Part shown: positions 16,456 through 26,700 of the stretch, piece by piece | Numbering within the stretch: the first letter of the stretch is position 1 | Layout: each line of letters opens with the position of its first letter | DNA from: Desulfomonile sp963700305 | GTDB taxonomy: Bacteria; Desulfobacterota; Desulfomonilia; Desulfomonilales; Desulfomonilaceae | Assembly (NCBI GenBank): GCA_963700305.1 | Contig: CAVOXB010000009.1 | Coordinates: forward strand, 18,985-82,984 | Reading direction: 5' to 3' | DNA length: 64,000 nucleotides | Translations under genes and position numbers: made by a program | The notes under the pieces: generated by a model | Told to the model about the DNA's origin: nothing | The model's database searches: none | What the model saw: the letters and a program-made list of their open reading frames with translations, nothing else

Positions 16456-17727
16456 TCAATGGGGTATCCTTTTCAGAAGGCCTTCCAGATAGCGAGATTT
16501 TAGCTGGCGGCTTGCCATCGCCTTTTTTAGAGGGGGCAGCCGAAGTATGACCCCGAGGACAGCAGCCAAAGCACGATGACTGAGCAGTACCTGATTATCA
16601 AAGATCAATTCCGGCAAAGTGCCTCGCTCAATTGCCATAACTATGGTGCGATGTGTTGTGTCCAACGGGGTAAGCACTCTTTCCGGCCGGGATTCAACAT
16701 GCAATGACCCTGTGGGACAGTTGCGAACACACACGCCGCAGCCGAGACACATCCTTTCGTCAACCCTTGCCGTTAGCGGCTTTGCCGTAGATGAGCATTC
16801 AGGTTGCTCGATAGATATCGCATTCACCGGGCACAAAGAGGCGCACAGATCGCACCCGCTGCATCCGTCCTCGTTTACTCGTGCAATGAAATTGGAATGG
16901 ATAGGATGTACTAAGCCGAATCGCTTTACGGCGAGCATGGCCTCGCAGCAGCAACCACAACAGTTACAAATGAAGTTCACTCCCCGGCGAACGTTCTCCC
17001 CAAACTGCACCAGGTTATTTTCATAGGCGGAATGCAAGAGTTCAAGGCATTCAGAGACGCTCACGGGTCGGGCAAAACCGTGCCTTGTAAGGGACTGTGC
17101 GGTAGTGTTGAAGGTCATACAAATGTCCATAGGCGCAGCGCACGCACGGTCCATGTGCGCCATCTTGTGGCGGCAATAACACATGCTGATGCCGATTCCT
17201 TTGGCTGTTCGGATGACCTCGCTGGCCCGCTCGTAATCGAGAATGTGCAAGCCGTAATTCTCCGGAATTGCCTCCTCTTGTACGAATACCCTTCCGAGGG
17301 ATGTCTCTCCGTCGACGAATAAGGCTTTGATGAAATCTTCCTCGACATTGATGTACTGATAGTACAGCTCGCTCAGGACTTTCTGGTTTATGTCGTTGCG
17401 GAGTCTCATCAGGGAGAATTCAAAGAATCCGGCCATAGGGGGAGGCAGACAGTATAGAGTTTCACCGTTTTGCTCGATGTCCACGAGGATTGCCCGATCA
17501 GCCAACTGGTCCAAGATCTTTTGGGCTGATTTGAGATCCAGTTTCCAAGCCTTCGATGCCTGATTAACGGTAAAAGGCTTGATCGGCAAGAGCGCTAGTA
17601 GCGCAGCCTCTTTCTCGTTCAACAGCATCGACAAAATCTGATATAGCAAATCTGAGGGTGGAGCCCCCTGCGGAAAACGATTTAAGCGGGTTATAAAAGC
17701 CTCGTATCCGGATGCATGATGCGCCAC
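16456..17727 (-). CDS. Winged-helix / 4Fe-4S dicluster protein, 423 aa
   Basis: The GTG start at 17,727 follows TAGGAGGAAAAT. Residues 25-95 look like a winged helix (EKEAALLALLPIKPFTVNQA, then SAQKILDQLADRAILV). A Cys-rich middle region has MCYCRHKMAH and NCCGCCCEAM. Near residues 290-345 there are two ferredoxin-type 4Fe-4S motifs, CSGCDLCASLCPVNAI and CLGCGVCVRNCPTGSL. Proteins of this layout are common in sulfate reducers and syntrophs and are thought to pass electrons or sense redox state; the partner is unknown. It is convergent with the glycosyltransferase and appears to be its own transcription unit. Confidence 0.85.
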   Translation of the reverse strand: MAHHASGYEAFITRLNRFPQGAPPSDLLYQILSMLLNEKEAALLALLPIKPFTVNQASKAWKLDLKSAQKILDQLADRAILVDIEQNGETLYCLPPPMAGFFEFSLMRLRNDINQKVLSELYYQYINVEEDFIKALFVDGETSLGRVFVQEEAIPENYGLHILDYERASEVIRTAKGIGISMCYCRHKMAHMDRACAAPMDICMTFNTTAQSLTRHGFARPVSVSECLELLHSAYENNLVQFGENVRRGVNFICNCCGCCCEAMLAVKRFGLVHPIHSNFIARVNEDGCSGCDLCASLCPVNAISIEQPECSSTAKPLTARVDERMCLGCGVCVRNCPTGSLHVESRPERVLTPLDTTHRTIVMAIERGTLPELIFDNQVLLSHRALAAVLGVILRLPPLKKAMASRQLKSRYLEGLLKRIPH

Positions 17728-17880
17728 ATTTTCCTCCTACAGGCTTCCTCAAGTATCTTTGCTGGCATCGAACCATAATATGAACATTTCGTTAGGGCTA
17801 GTATTTCCAGGAGTGATCCCTCCTCAATGATCATGTTCCACGGATTCCACCATCAACAGCAATTCCAGGTTCGAATCTGA

Positions 17881-17907
17881 TTTACTTGGCGTACGTCCGC
17901 CAAGTAA
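17881..17907. repeat. Palindromic repeat, copy 2
   Basis: TTTACTTGGCGTACGTCC and then GCCAAGTAA matches the 13,124 palindrome at all but one position, including the preceding TGA. It lies between the thioesterase stop and the start region of the 4Fe-4S gene. Confidence 0.65.
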
Positions 17908-17919
17908 TTTCGAACGGCT

Positions 17920-18447
17920 TTACACGTGGCAGCTCTTCTCCCGCTGTCTTTCTGCCAAACGATATCGCCTCCTTACCTCGGCTTGACAATTGCGTAGTTT
18001 CTCTTCATCAGTTTCACATCTCAATGGAGGCACTGGAGCTGGCTGACCTTTTTCGTCTAGTGCGACGAAGGTGAGATAAGCTGAGGCCGTATGCCGCACC
18101 TCGCCGGTCAAAGGATTCTCCGCTTCGACTCTGACCCCGACTTCCATTGAGGTCCTACCCACCAAATTCATTGAGGCTTTTAGTATGAGCAAATTGCCTA
18201 TAAAAACAGGATTATGGAAATCCAGACGGTCAATTGAAGCAGTGACCGCAATCCTTCTGGCGTGACGAATTGCCACAACTCCCGCTGCCGTGTCCACGTA
18301 CTTCATGACTACACCACCATGAACGTTTCCAACGGGATTGGCATCCTCAGGATTCATTGCGACTGTCATCGTGATCTGGCTATCTCGAACGGGTTTTCCC
18401 TGCACGGTATTTCCTTCCGTTTTCAAAGATGATTTCTCTGACAACAT
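17920..18447 (-). CDS. Hotdog-fold acyl-CoA thioesterase, 175 aa
   Basis: The protein has the single hotdog domain of the acyl-CoA hydrolase (YciA/BACH) family: MTVAMNPEDANPVGNVHGGV with the HGG turn, then VMKYVDTAAGVVAIRHARRI with the catalytic Asp region, then ASIDRLDFHNPVFIGNLL. It would cleave acyl-CoA to free acid and CoA in the cytoplasm; chain-length preference cannot be read. The basic C-terminal tail (QAEVRRRYRLAERQREKS) is longer than in YciA and is usual for BACH-type proteins. The gene is intact. It lies next to a small hypothetical gene on the same strand, about 50 bp apart. Confidence 0.9.
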   Translation of the reverse strand: MLSEKSSLKTEGNTVQGKPVRDSQITMTVAMNPEDANPVGNVHGGVVMKYVDTAAGVVAIRHARRIAVTASIDRLDFHNPVFIGNLLILKASMNLVGRTSMEVGVRVEAENPLTGEVRHTASAYLTFVALDEKGQPAPVPPLRCETDEEKLRNCQAEVRRRYRLAERQREKSCHV

Positions 18448-18495
18448 CGCTCTTAAGAGAGAGGATGTAACTCCTCTATGGAAGCCGAAAGAGTG

Positions 18496-18864
18496 CTAAA
18501 CCTGATCCGGCATCAATCCTTTCAGTGTCTCGAAAAATCTGTCAACAATGAGATCTCCAGAAGAAGCCGCTTTTCTCATATCAGTCTTCGCAATGGCCAC
18601 CACTCTCGAATGTGTTGTGACCGTCAAAGAAATCTTCTCCTTGGGCTTGAATGGCCAGATGGAAGGCTTCACTGCCTCAATAATTCCTGACGCTTCGTTT
18701 ACGTGAGTTATTTTAAGTCCCAAGGACCGCAGAGCGGTCTCACAGAGCCGAAGCAACTGGTCATAAGGCACCGAGAATGACTTCGCTTTCTCAATACTCA
18801 GCAAGGCTGACACGTGTGAGAACCTCTCAATCAGGGGTGCGGTAGTCCCATGGAGTCCCCGCAA
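18496..18864 (-). CDS. Hypothetical protein, up to 122 aa
   Basis: The frame contains an alpha/beta pattern: FSVPYDQLLRLCETALRSLG, then SGIIEAVKPSIWPFKPKEKI and SLTVTTHSRVVAIAKTDMRK. It resembles small YbjQ- or DUF-type proteins that share the 'xIxaxxPxxxxPFkpkexixxxv' pattern, but I cannot name the family. The start is uncertain: MRGLHGTTAPLIERF is the longest form, and a shorter start is possible. No signal peptide is seen. It is probably in the same transcript as the thioesterase. Confidence 0.6.
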   Translation of the reverse strand: MRGLHGTTAPLIERFSHVSALLSIEKAKSFSVPYDQLLRLCETALRSLGLKITHVNEASGIIEAVKPSIWPFKPKEKISLTVTTHSRVVAIAKTDMRKAASSGDLIVDRFFETLKGLMPDQV

Positions 18865-18944
18865 ATGCTTAGAAGTGGGCCTTCGAAAGAACTGCTCGGG
18901 GCTTTATTGAGCCAGAACCTTGGATTCCTCATTCAGGCCCCACA

Positions 18945-19241
18945 TCAGAATCGGCCTTTTAATCCATTTACCGCCGTCTTCAACGCCGGTGAATAAGTCC
19001 AGGTAAGGACTCTCCTGGCATCGAGGATCATTTGCTCCCCAGTCTTAGGATTCCTGCCCTTTCGAGCGTGCTTGGATTTGACGTTCCATTTACCGAACCC
19101 GGAAATCTTGACGGATTCCCCGGCGATGAGGCTCGTCTTGATTATATCCAGAATGTTTTCAAAGACCTCCGCTGCCTCATTTTTCATGAATCCGCAATCA
19201 TCAGCGATCTTTTTGGCTATATCTGCTTTCGTGAGAGCCAT
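18945..19241 (-). CDS. ihfA: Integration host factor alpha-like protein (IhfA/HU family), 98 aa
   Basis: The start at 19,241 follows GAGGAGGTATTT; the longer upstream frame has no site. The sequence MALTKADIAKKIADDCGFMK and KISGFGKWNVKSKHARKGRN, then PKTGEQMILDARRVLTWTYS has the full HU/IHF fold, with the PKTGE beta-arm whose proline intercalates into DNA. The arm sequence is closer to IHF-alpha than HU. IHF bends DNA and helps tyrosine integrases and sigma-54 promoters. As an intact single gene it could serve the integrases in this window, but that is inference. Confidence 0.9.
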   Translation of the reverse strand: MALTKADIAKKIADDCGFMKNEAAEVFENILDIIKTSLIAGESVKISGFGKWNVKSKHARKGRNPKTGEQMILDARRVLTWTYSPALKTAVNGLKGRF

Positions 19242-19605
19242 AAATACCTCCTCGGATTGTAAAAGTCCTTTATAATACATTATGTTACGATATGGAAAGG
19301 AATTCTTTAATCCAGGGGCCTGGAACGGGCTGACTGTATGCGTTGATGGCACCCGGCAGTTTCTGGCGGAACGGTTCCGTGTCCGTCGCTGAACGGTCGC
19401 GAACTGGGCGGAAAAATACTCGATCACACGGATTAGAAGTGATGCCAGCAAGTTTTCGGGAACATCCGAGCGATTCGGCAATCATAACTCATCAAAGTTC
19501 CGAAAAAGGCAATTAGCCCTACTGGGAGGGAAGACAAGACTGGACAACTATAAGCGGGCCTTGCTTGCTGAGTCCAGACCAAATTGCATACAGAAGGAGT
19601 AGATT

Positions 19606-19947
19606 ATGAGAACTTCACAATTGATTAGAGATCGGAATAAAGGAAGTCTCGGCGTGGCTTCACAGCAAGAAATCTTCGATGGCTATGAGCAAAGATTGAT
19701 CCGATGGGGATGCCTGAAGTGCAATTTTTTCGAAAAAAGGGTCTTCAGCAGCGGACCTATTTCTGAGGAACTGGATGCCTACATCATTTGTCGGTTTGCT
19801 GGAGAGCCGGTTGATTTGATCGGGGAAGCGACCGCCTGCCCCAAAGATTGCAGACCACAATTACCTAAAAACAACAGCAAATCTGGCCGAGTCAGGCCAC
19901 ATTACGTGCATAGGACCTCGCCTATACGGACACAATCAGTATTGTGA
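19606..19947 (+). CDS. Hypothetical protein, 113 aa
   Basis: The ATG follows CAGAAGGAGTAGATT, a strong ribosome binding site. It contains four Cys residues (WGCLKCNFFEKR, IICRFAGE and ACPKDC), suggesting metal binding. The C-terminal tail is basic and probably disordered. I do not recognise the family. It stands alone. Confidence 0.5.
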   Translation: MRTSQLIRDRNKGSLGVASQQEIFDGYEQRLIRWGCLKCNFFEKRVFSSGPISEELDAYIICRFAGEPVDLIGEATACPKDCRPQLPKNNSKSGRVRPHYVHRTSPIRTQSVL

Positions 19948-20063
19948 ACAAAGCTCAACCTGGAGTGACGCCTGAAGAGACAGGAACTTAAAGGCGTTTT
20001 ACCTCGTGGCTGCTCCTGGAAGGACGTGCGGTAAATTTCTAGGGACCCTTCAGGGGATATTTC

Positions 20064-20288
20064 ATGTGCGGTCGGTTCGTATTGATGACACCGAGCAAAA
20101 GCTTGGTGGAACGGTTTGGGCTTGAAGAGGAGCCCGTGCTGGAACCTCGCTACAACATCGCTCCCACCCAGATGGTCGCGGTGATCAGGCTAGATCGAGA
20201 CACGCTTCAGAGGCGTTTATTTTTCATCAAAGGAAATCTTTTGGGATTGACACGCGATTTCCACGCACCACTTCACCCTAATGCGTGA
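20064..20288 (+). pseudogene. SRAP (YedK/HMCES) protein, truncated N-terminal fragment
   Basis: MCGRFVLMTPSKSLVERFGL and then LEPRYNIAPTQMVAVIR is the unmistakable SRAP N-terminus; Cys2 is the residue that crosslinks to abasic sites in single-stranded DNA. The match stops around residue 55 and the remaining ~18 residues are unrelated. Normal proteins are 200-240 aa, and the Glu and His of the active site are missing. A deletion has removed the rest of the gene. Confidence 0.8.
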
Positions 20289-20732
20289 ATATGGCGCATG
20301 TTGCCATATTGTCAACCAGCTGTATTGGCAATGGATTTAACGAAAAAGGCCCGGCAAGGTTCAGATGGCACGTGAAACTCACGTAATACCCATGCCAACA
20401 ATTCCCTCACTTACCCTTTCATCGCCCTCTCTCGTACAACAAATCTACGTGATTGCGGTATATTAACGTATCTGCCTCGTTAATGCGTTGCATTGGCACC
20501 AATTTTGCTCTATTTTTCGCCTATGGCTGAAACTAGTCTGGGGAGAGTCGTCATCGTCGGTCTGGGTGTTTCGGAGTTAACTTTGACCAGATTGTCCAGC
20601 TTGCGTTATGAGGTTACGGCTATGTCGGACGGCACAAAAAGAGGCACAGACCCTTTGTGTCGGTGACAGTCCGCTGTCGGCCGTTCCTCTCATGCAATAT
20701 CCAAGAGCTCTATATACGTCGGGGTATAGTCT
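20289..20732. other. Intergenic stretch before the giant gene; one small frame at 20,523-20,666
   Basis: No confident gene. A 47-codon frame, MAETSLGRVVIVGLGVSELT onward, could be a NAD-binding-like fragment or chance. The region must contain the promoter of the giant protein gene, but I see no strong -35/-10 pair. The giant gene's ATG has only a weak upstream purine run. Confidence 0.4.
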
Positions 20733-23700
20733 ATGGCCAAGCTAAGAAAAAGAAGCAAGGTTCAATTTGTTGAACCAATCAATATTTTCGAGCAGTTGGA
20801 AGAGCGCATCGTGCTGGACGCTGCCATTACGGCTCCTCCGCACCAGGATCCGCCCCATGATGCCGGATCTGCACAGCCGAATGCACCCATACAGGTGAAT
20901 GTGCAAGCCAACTCAGAGGCCAGCCCTACCTTCTCCTACGATACCACGGCCCACGACGGACAGCACGGTCTCGAGGTCAAAGCTCCGGCAGCCGCTGATT
21001 TCGTTACCTGGCAGCAGTTCAATGCGACCAAGGACCCGGCGAATCAAATTCAGTTCAACTACGAGTCCTCGGCTGGAAAGCCCGTGGGATACGAATCCGG
21101 ACAGATGACGTGGACTCCGGGCACGCAGGATACGGGCGTCTACACTTTCCGAGTCAATTCAGTGGATACCGATCCTGGATCGGGGGCTGCTTCCGATTCG
21201 GTGACATTCCAGCTCACCGTTAATTCTGCCCCCACGTTGACTCAAAGCGTGACCCCCAATGCCCTCAACGCGACTGATGAAGACCACACCTCGGTGCCCG
21301 TCTCAGTCTCCGATATCGTGGGATCCATGGGAACCACCATCAGTGATCCCGATCCAGGAGCACTGCAGGGTATCGCAATCGTCGGGGTAGGCAGCACCAA
21401 TGGCCAATGGGAGTTCTCCATTGACGCGGGCGCTCACTGGACGACCTTCACAGCGTCCGAGAGCAGCGCGTTGCTCCTTGCGCCTGACGCAAGCTTAAGG
21501 TTCGTTCCCAACCAGGATTACAATGGCGCAGTGGATCCGGGCATCACGTTCCGGGCCTGGGATCAGACCGAGGGCACCAACGGCGGGAGCTTGGGACGTC
21601 GCGACCAACGGCTACGGCGGGGCCCACGCGTTCAGTGTCCAGACTGAAACGGCTGCCATAGCGGTACAGTCTCGCCCAGACTTCACGGGACCTGTAGTAA
21701 GTGGCTCCGACACTGCTCACGAGGATACTCATTACCTGCTCGACGTAGATACCGATGAGGAGAACAAGGTAGCCTCCTCCATGATGTACTCCCTAGTGCC
21801 CATTGATCCAATCCCTGCAGGGTTGACCATTAACGAGACCACTGGGGTTATAGACTGGAATCCCACGAACAAGGATGTGACGGACGGCGCGACGTATGAT
21901 TTCACGATACCGCGGAGCATAGGACGACCCACGAAATCGCCGAACTCACCTTTAATCTGGCTGTGGATAACAAGCTTCCCACTTTCCTCAACGGGGAGTA
22001 CGGATATCTACATGACCGAATCATCGGGCGTGCAGTCGTTCAATTTCCAGACGGACGACGAGGCTGATCCCGGTTCGCTGCGGGGCTACAAGCTCCTGAG
22101 TTACGGTCCGAACGGCGACGATACGGATCCGGCAGTTCCAGCATGGCTCCAGCTCGATCCCGGGAATGGCAACGACGGTCAAATAACGGGCAAGCTTCTG
22201 GGAACACCCGGAAATGATGACGTTACTGCCTCCGGTACACCAATGAAGCTTCGCGTCGAGTTTGACGACTCGCATTCGGGCGGCAAGAGAGTCGAAGTCT
22301 TCTACGTACCACGTCCGAAACCTGCCTAATCAGTTCACCTCCGGAGCCTCAACCACCTGGGCTGAGGATGATACGGCGCCAAATATCACGTTCCCGGTTC
22401 AGACCGCCGACGAAACGCTGGGGTACTCGGTCAACTATGCCTTCAATGCGGCAGGAACGCAGAAGGAATACTACTTCAATGTTTCTGGATTCGGACCCAC
22501 GTGGGGGCCGGGAGTTGAAATACTGGCCGACGGAACTATCAAGCCTATTTTTAGTGCTACGGACGGCGGGCCTGTTACCCATGACCGCGGCAGTGACCAA
22601 CCTCTGGGTCAATGACAGTCTGTCTCTCACTCCGAATCCGGAGTCTTGGAATTTTACGGTATATGCCCTCTCGCCCCTTCGTTCGGCGGGAGCGCAATAA
22701 CAAGGAAGTCATCTCCCAGCCCTTCACGCTGACCATTCTTAACGAGCCTCCGGTGATCACCGGTGATGTGGTGATTGTGGCCCAGGATGCCACGGACTCG
22801 CAACCGGGATTCATCGAGGTGGACGATGTGCGGGTGGACCCCGACAACCTCTTCGGAGCGGGCATCACCGACCCTGAGCCGACGTCCACATATTCCATCA
22901 TCGGTTCACCGGTTCACTTAACCAACGGCGACATCATGTTTGATCCGGCCCACCCCGGCGTGCTGCTCATCCCTGTGACCACAAACGCGGATGTGGGTTT
23001 CCATGGTCCTTTCACCATTCAGATCGACGATGGCCACGGCTCGATCGAAACAGAGCTCATGTGGCTACAGGTAAACAACACGGCTCCGACCGGATTCGAC
23101 GTTTACGCCGATAACGGAACCATCAATTGGGGAGCCATCATCGAGGACACCACACAGGCATTCAATTTCCACACCTTCGACACGGGGAGCTCGCCTTCAG
23201 ACTACGCCATTACCATCACCACTCCCGATGGCAGCCCAGCGCCCACATGGATCACCATCAATGAATCCACAGGCTGGCTAACCATAGCGCCCACGGATAG
23301 GTTTGTGGCCGGCACCGTACAGCGTGTACCTCGCATTCACGGACGGGTACATGGGTACCGCCCTTGTCTCATTCAGTCACCTTCTCCGTGACCAACGCTG
23401 CGCCCATCGTTTCAACGACATCGATAACCTTTACTGAGGACGCGGGATTCCAGAGTGCCGCCATTCAGGCATATGACGGATCGGCACTATCGGCTATCGA
23501 CAACAGCGTCTTGTATGCCTTTGATCCTTCAACGGAAAGGTACATAGACGCCACCACAGTTGGAAAGGCTGGCGTGGCGTGGCTCGTACTTAATCCGACC
23601 AGCGGTGTGGTCTCTGGTGTCCCCTTCAACGAGCACGTTCAGCAGGGAGCTAATTTCTGGGATCTTCAAGTGCAGGTGACCGACAGCCACCTTGTCTCTA

Positions 23701-26700
23701 CAACCTCCAGGTCAAACTGTATGTGACCAACAACCCACCACAATGGGACCCTGATCCGGGTTTAGCCGGATTCGATTACTACATCCAATCCACGGGCAGC
23801 CCCCAGACGATTGATCTCCATACCACCGACGAGGAATCGGACAATGGAAATCAGTACCAGCATGTAGGCCTCCCTGCGGATATCAGCCTATACGCCACCA
23901 TCACCCCGACGGATCCCAAGGCGGGGGACATATATGATCGCTCCGACAGGTGTCCTTCCCGCGGGACCGATAGAGGCGTGGGTGGATTTTTCCGACGGCA
24001 CGCAGACGATTACCAGGAAGATTACCTTCCATTTTCAGAATACGCCTCCGCCGGGAGGCGGCGTCTATACTGCAGGATTCTACTCCCCCAACGAGGTTCA
24101 TTTCCTGGAGGACTTGCTCCCGCAGTCTTTTGACATTCAGTTCCACCGGTGAAGGGACGCGACCTACTCCGTCGTATCGGGACTACCCGGCTGGCTCGAT
24201 TTCAATACCAACACCGGTGTGATCACCACCAAACCCTCTCCGAATACCTACCCGGACAACCGTGACGTAACTGACGGGACGCCTATTGAGATTCACTTTC
24301 AAACTAGTGATCTCATAGCTTCAGATCCGGACTGGGTCCTCAGTCTCTATGTGGACAATGTCTCGCCCCAATGGACTACCGCATTCCTGGGAACCTTGAC
24401 CTTTACCGAGGATGCGCCCTTGGGAGCTGGAAGCAAGACCGTGGTCGCAACCGACGCCCAGGTCCAAACGACCGACGAGACTCATTACGACGACATTCCA
24501 TTGCCGGAATCCTATTACTCCATTGAGAAGGTCAATGCGGGTGATCCCGACCTCCCTACGTGGCTCAAGTGGAACGCAAAGACCGGCGAAATTTATACCG
24601 ATCAGGTGCTCACCAATGCAGATGCGCTGGGCACCTGGAATCTCAACCTGGTTTTTTATGACGGCCACGGCAGGTGTTCAGACCATTACCGTAAATGCGG
24701 TGGATGTACTCAACTTGGCGGACGACGCTATCAACGGCTATGGGAGTACGCCCGGTCGGCAAGAGGACGACAAACCCGTATACACACCAAATGAGACCCT
24801 TTTCCGCTTCAAGGGCGACGACGGCATAACGAGCTGGAGGATTGACCCCGACGATGTGCCGCCGTGGTTGAAGGACTCAGGTGGAAACGTCTTCGTGAAA
24901 GCCGACGCGGACGGAGGTTACATCAGGGTATATGTGGATGACCCCGGCCATACCCTCGCCCCCATCAATACCGATGTCGGCAACTACGACCTGATCGTCT
25001 ACATAAAGCCAACCACAACGCTGAGTTCGCCAAGCACTTCACCATTCAGGTCCCCAACAAGGCGCCCACATTTGATCCAGCCGGCGCCGAGAATGAAGGG
25101 ACTACCCTTGTCCAGTCGTACAACAACCTGATCATGTATGAGGACCCTGGGCGTACCGTGCCAATACCATCGACTTCTTCGCCGATGATGAAAGCCAAGC
25201 CAACCCCGCCGGCAGAATGCCATATTACTACCTGGGGAGCGACGCACCACGCTGGCTATCGATGTCGCCGTTTGACGGTAAGCTTTCAGCCGATCCCAGC
25301 AACGCACACGTCTATGAGGGTTCCCACACGTTCACCGTCAATTTCAATGATCAGAACAGCTCCACTGTCTCCCAGACGGTGACGCTCACCGTGGTGAACC
25401 GAGAGCCGCAGTTTATTGCGCCGGCGGGCGAGCCTGCGACATTCTGGAATGACGACCCGGCCAACGGGATTATACCCCATGCCACGGCAACGGAAGACCA
25501 TGCCTTCAGCTTCGACGTCAGGACGGACGATGAAATGGTCCGCAAGAACGTGAGCGGGAGCTTTATCACCCACTACACCTTGCTCCCGTGGGAGAATTCC
25601 GACCCCGATCCCGTGCTCACGAACGAATACAGCACAGCGCCGAGCTGGTTGACCTTCAACACAACCACCGGCGTCATGTCGGGAAACTCACCAATGACAA
25701 CGTCGGGACATACTACTTCCGCATCAAAGTGGAGGACGGAAACAGCGGCGAAGTGATCAAGCACTTCCAACTGACTGTGGACAACGTGAATCCATTGTTC
25801 CTAACGCCGTCGGACACGAGCGGCTCCCCATCGGGCGACCCGCATAATCAGGCCACACCCTATCAGATGATTCTCACCGAGGACTCGACCCGGGCGACCT
25901 TTGATCTGTTGAGCGACGACGACACCCAAAACAACCTGAACAACGTGGCCAATCCTGATAACCCCCCACAGGATCTCGGAGATCTGCCACCTAGCGGAAC
26001 AGGGGAATACGTCTACTACTACCTTGATCCGGCCACCACACCCAAAGGGGTTCGGTTTGCCGGGGATACGAGCACACCGGGCTTCATGCAGCTCCTTAAT
26101 GACCCGTTCCCGCTTGATTCCGAAAATGGCACGTACATCACCAGCACTACCGGCGTGCTTATCTTCAAGCCGACCAACTCCGACGTATACCAAGGCGGTC
26201 TCACCTCCCCAATCAAGGTCTTCGATGGCAACGGCGGGAGCGACACCATCTACTTCAAGATCGTAATCAACAATAAGTTTCCCGAATTCACGGAAGACAA
26301 TGCACTCGTCTGGGTGGAAGACCACAGCAGCACCGACCACGACGTAAACAACGAGGACGAGCCTTATGAGCGCTTCCAGGGCTCCACGATCAGCTACCAC
26401 ATCGATCCGCTTGACCCTTCAGATCCCCGGTGGGATGCCTCATACGGTGGAGTGACCCTTGATACGTTGCGCGCTTTGGCATAGTGCCCACGACTGCAGA
26501 ATCCATCGCTCTCGGCAAGCCTCTGGGGGGGATTTACATCAAGGACGCAGCCTACATGGATGTCAACGGGAATCCCGACAACGAGCTGGTGGGAAGGTAC
26601 CAGTTCCTCGTGACGTTCAACGACGGCACGATTGACAACACCCAGCCCTACAAACTGGCCATCGACAACGATCCGACGGATATCACGTCGATCACGAATC

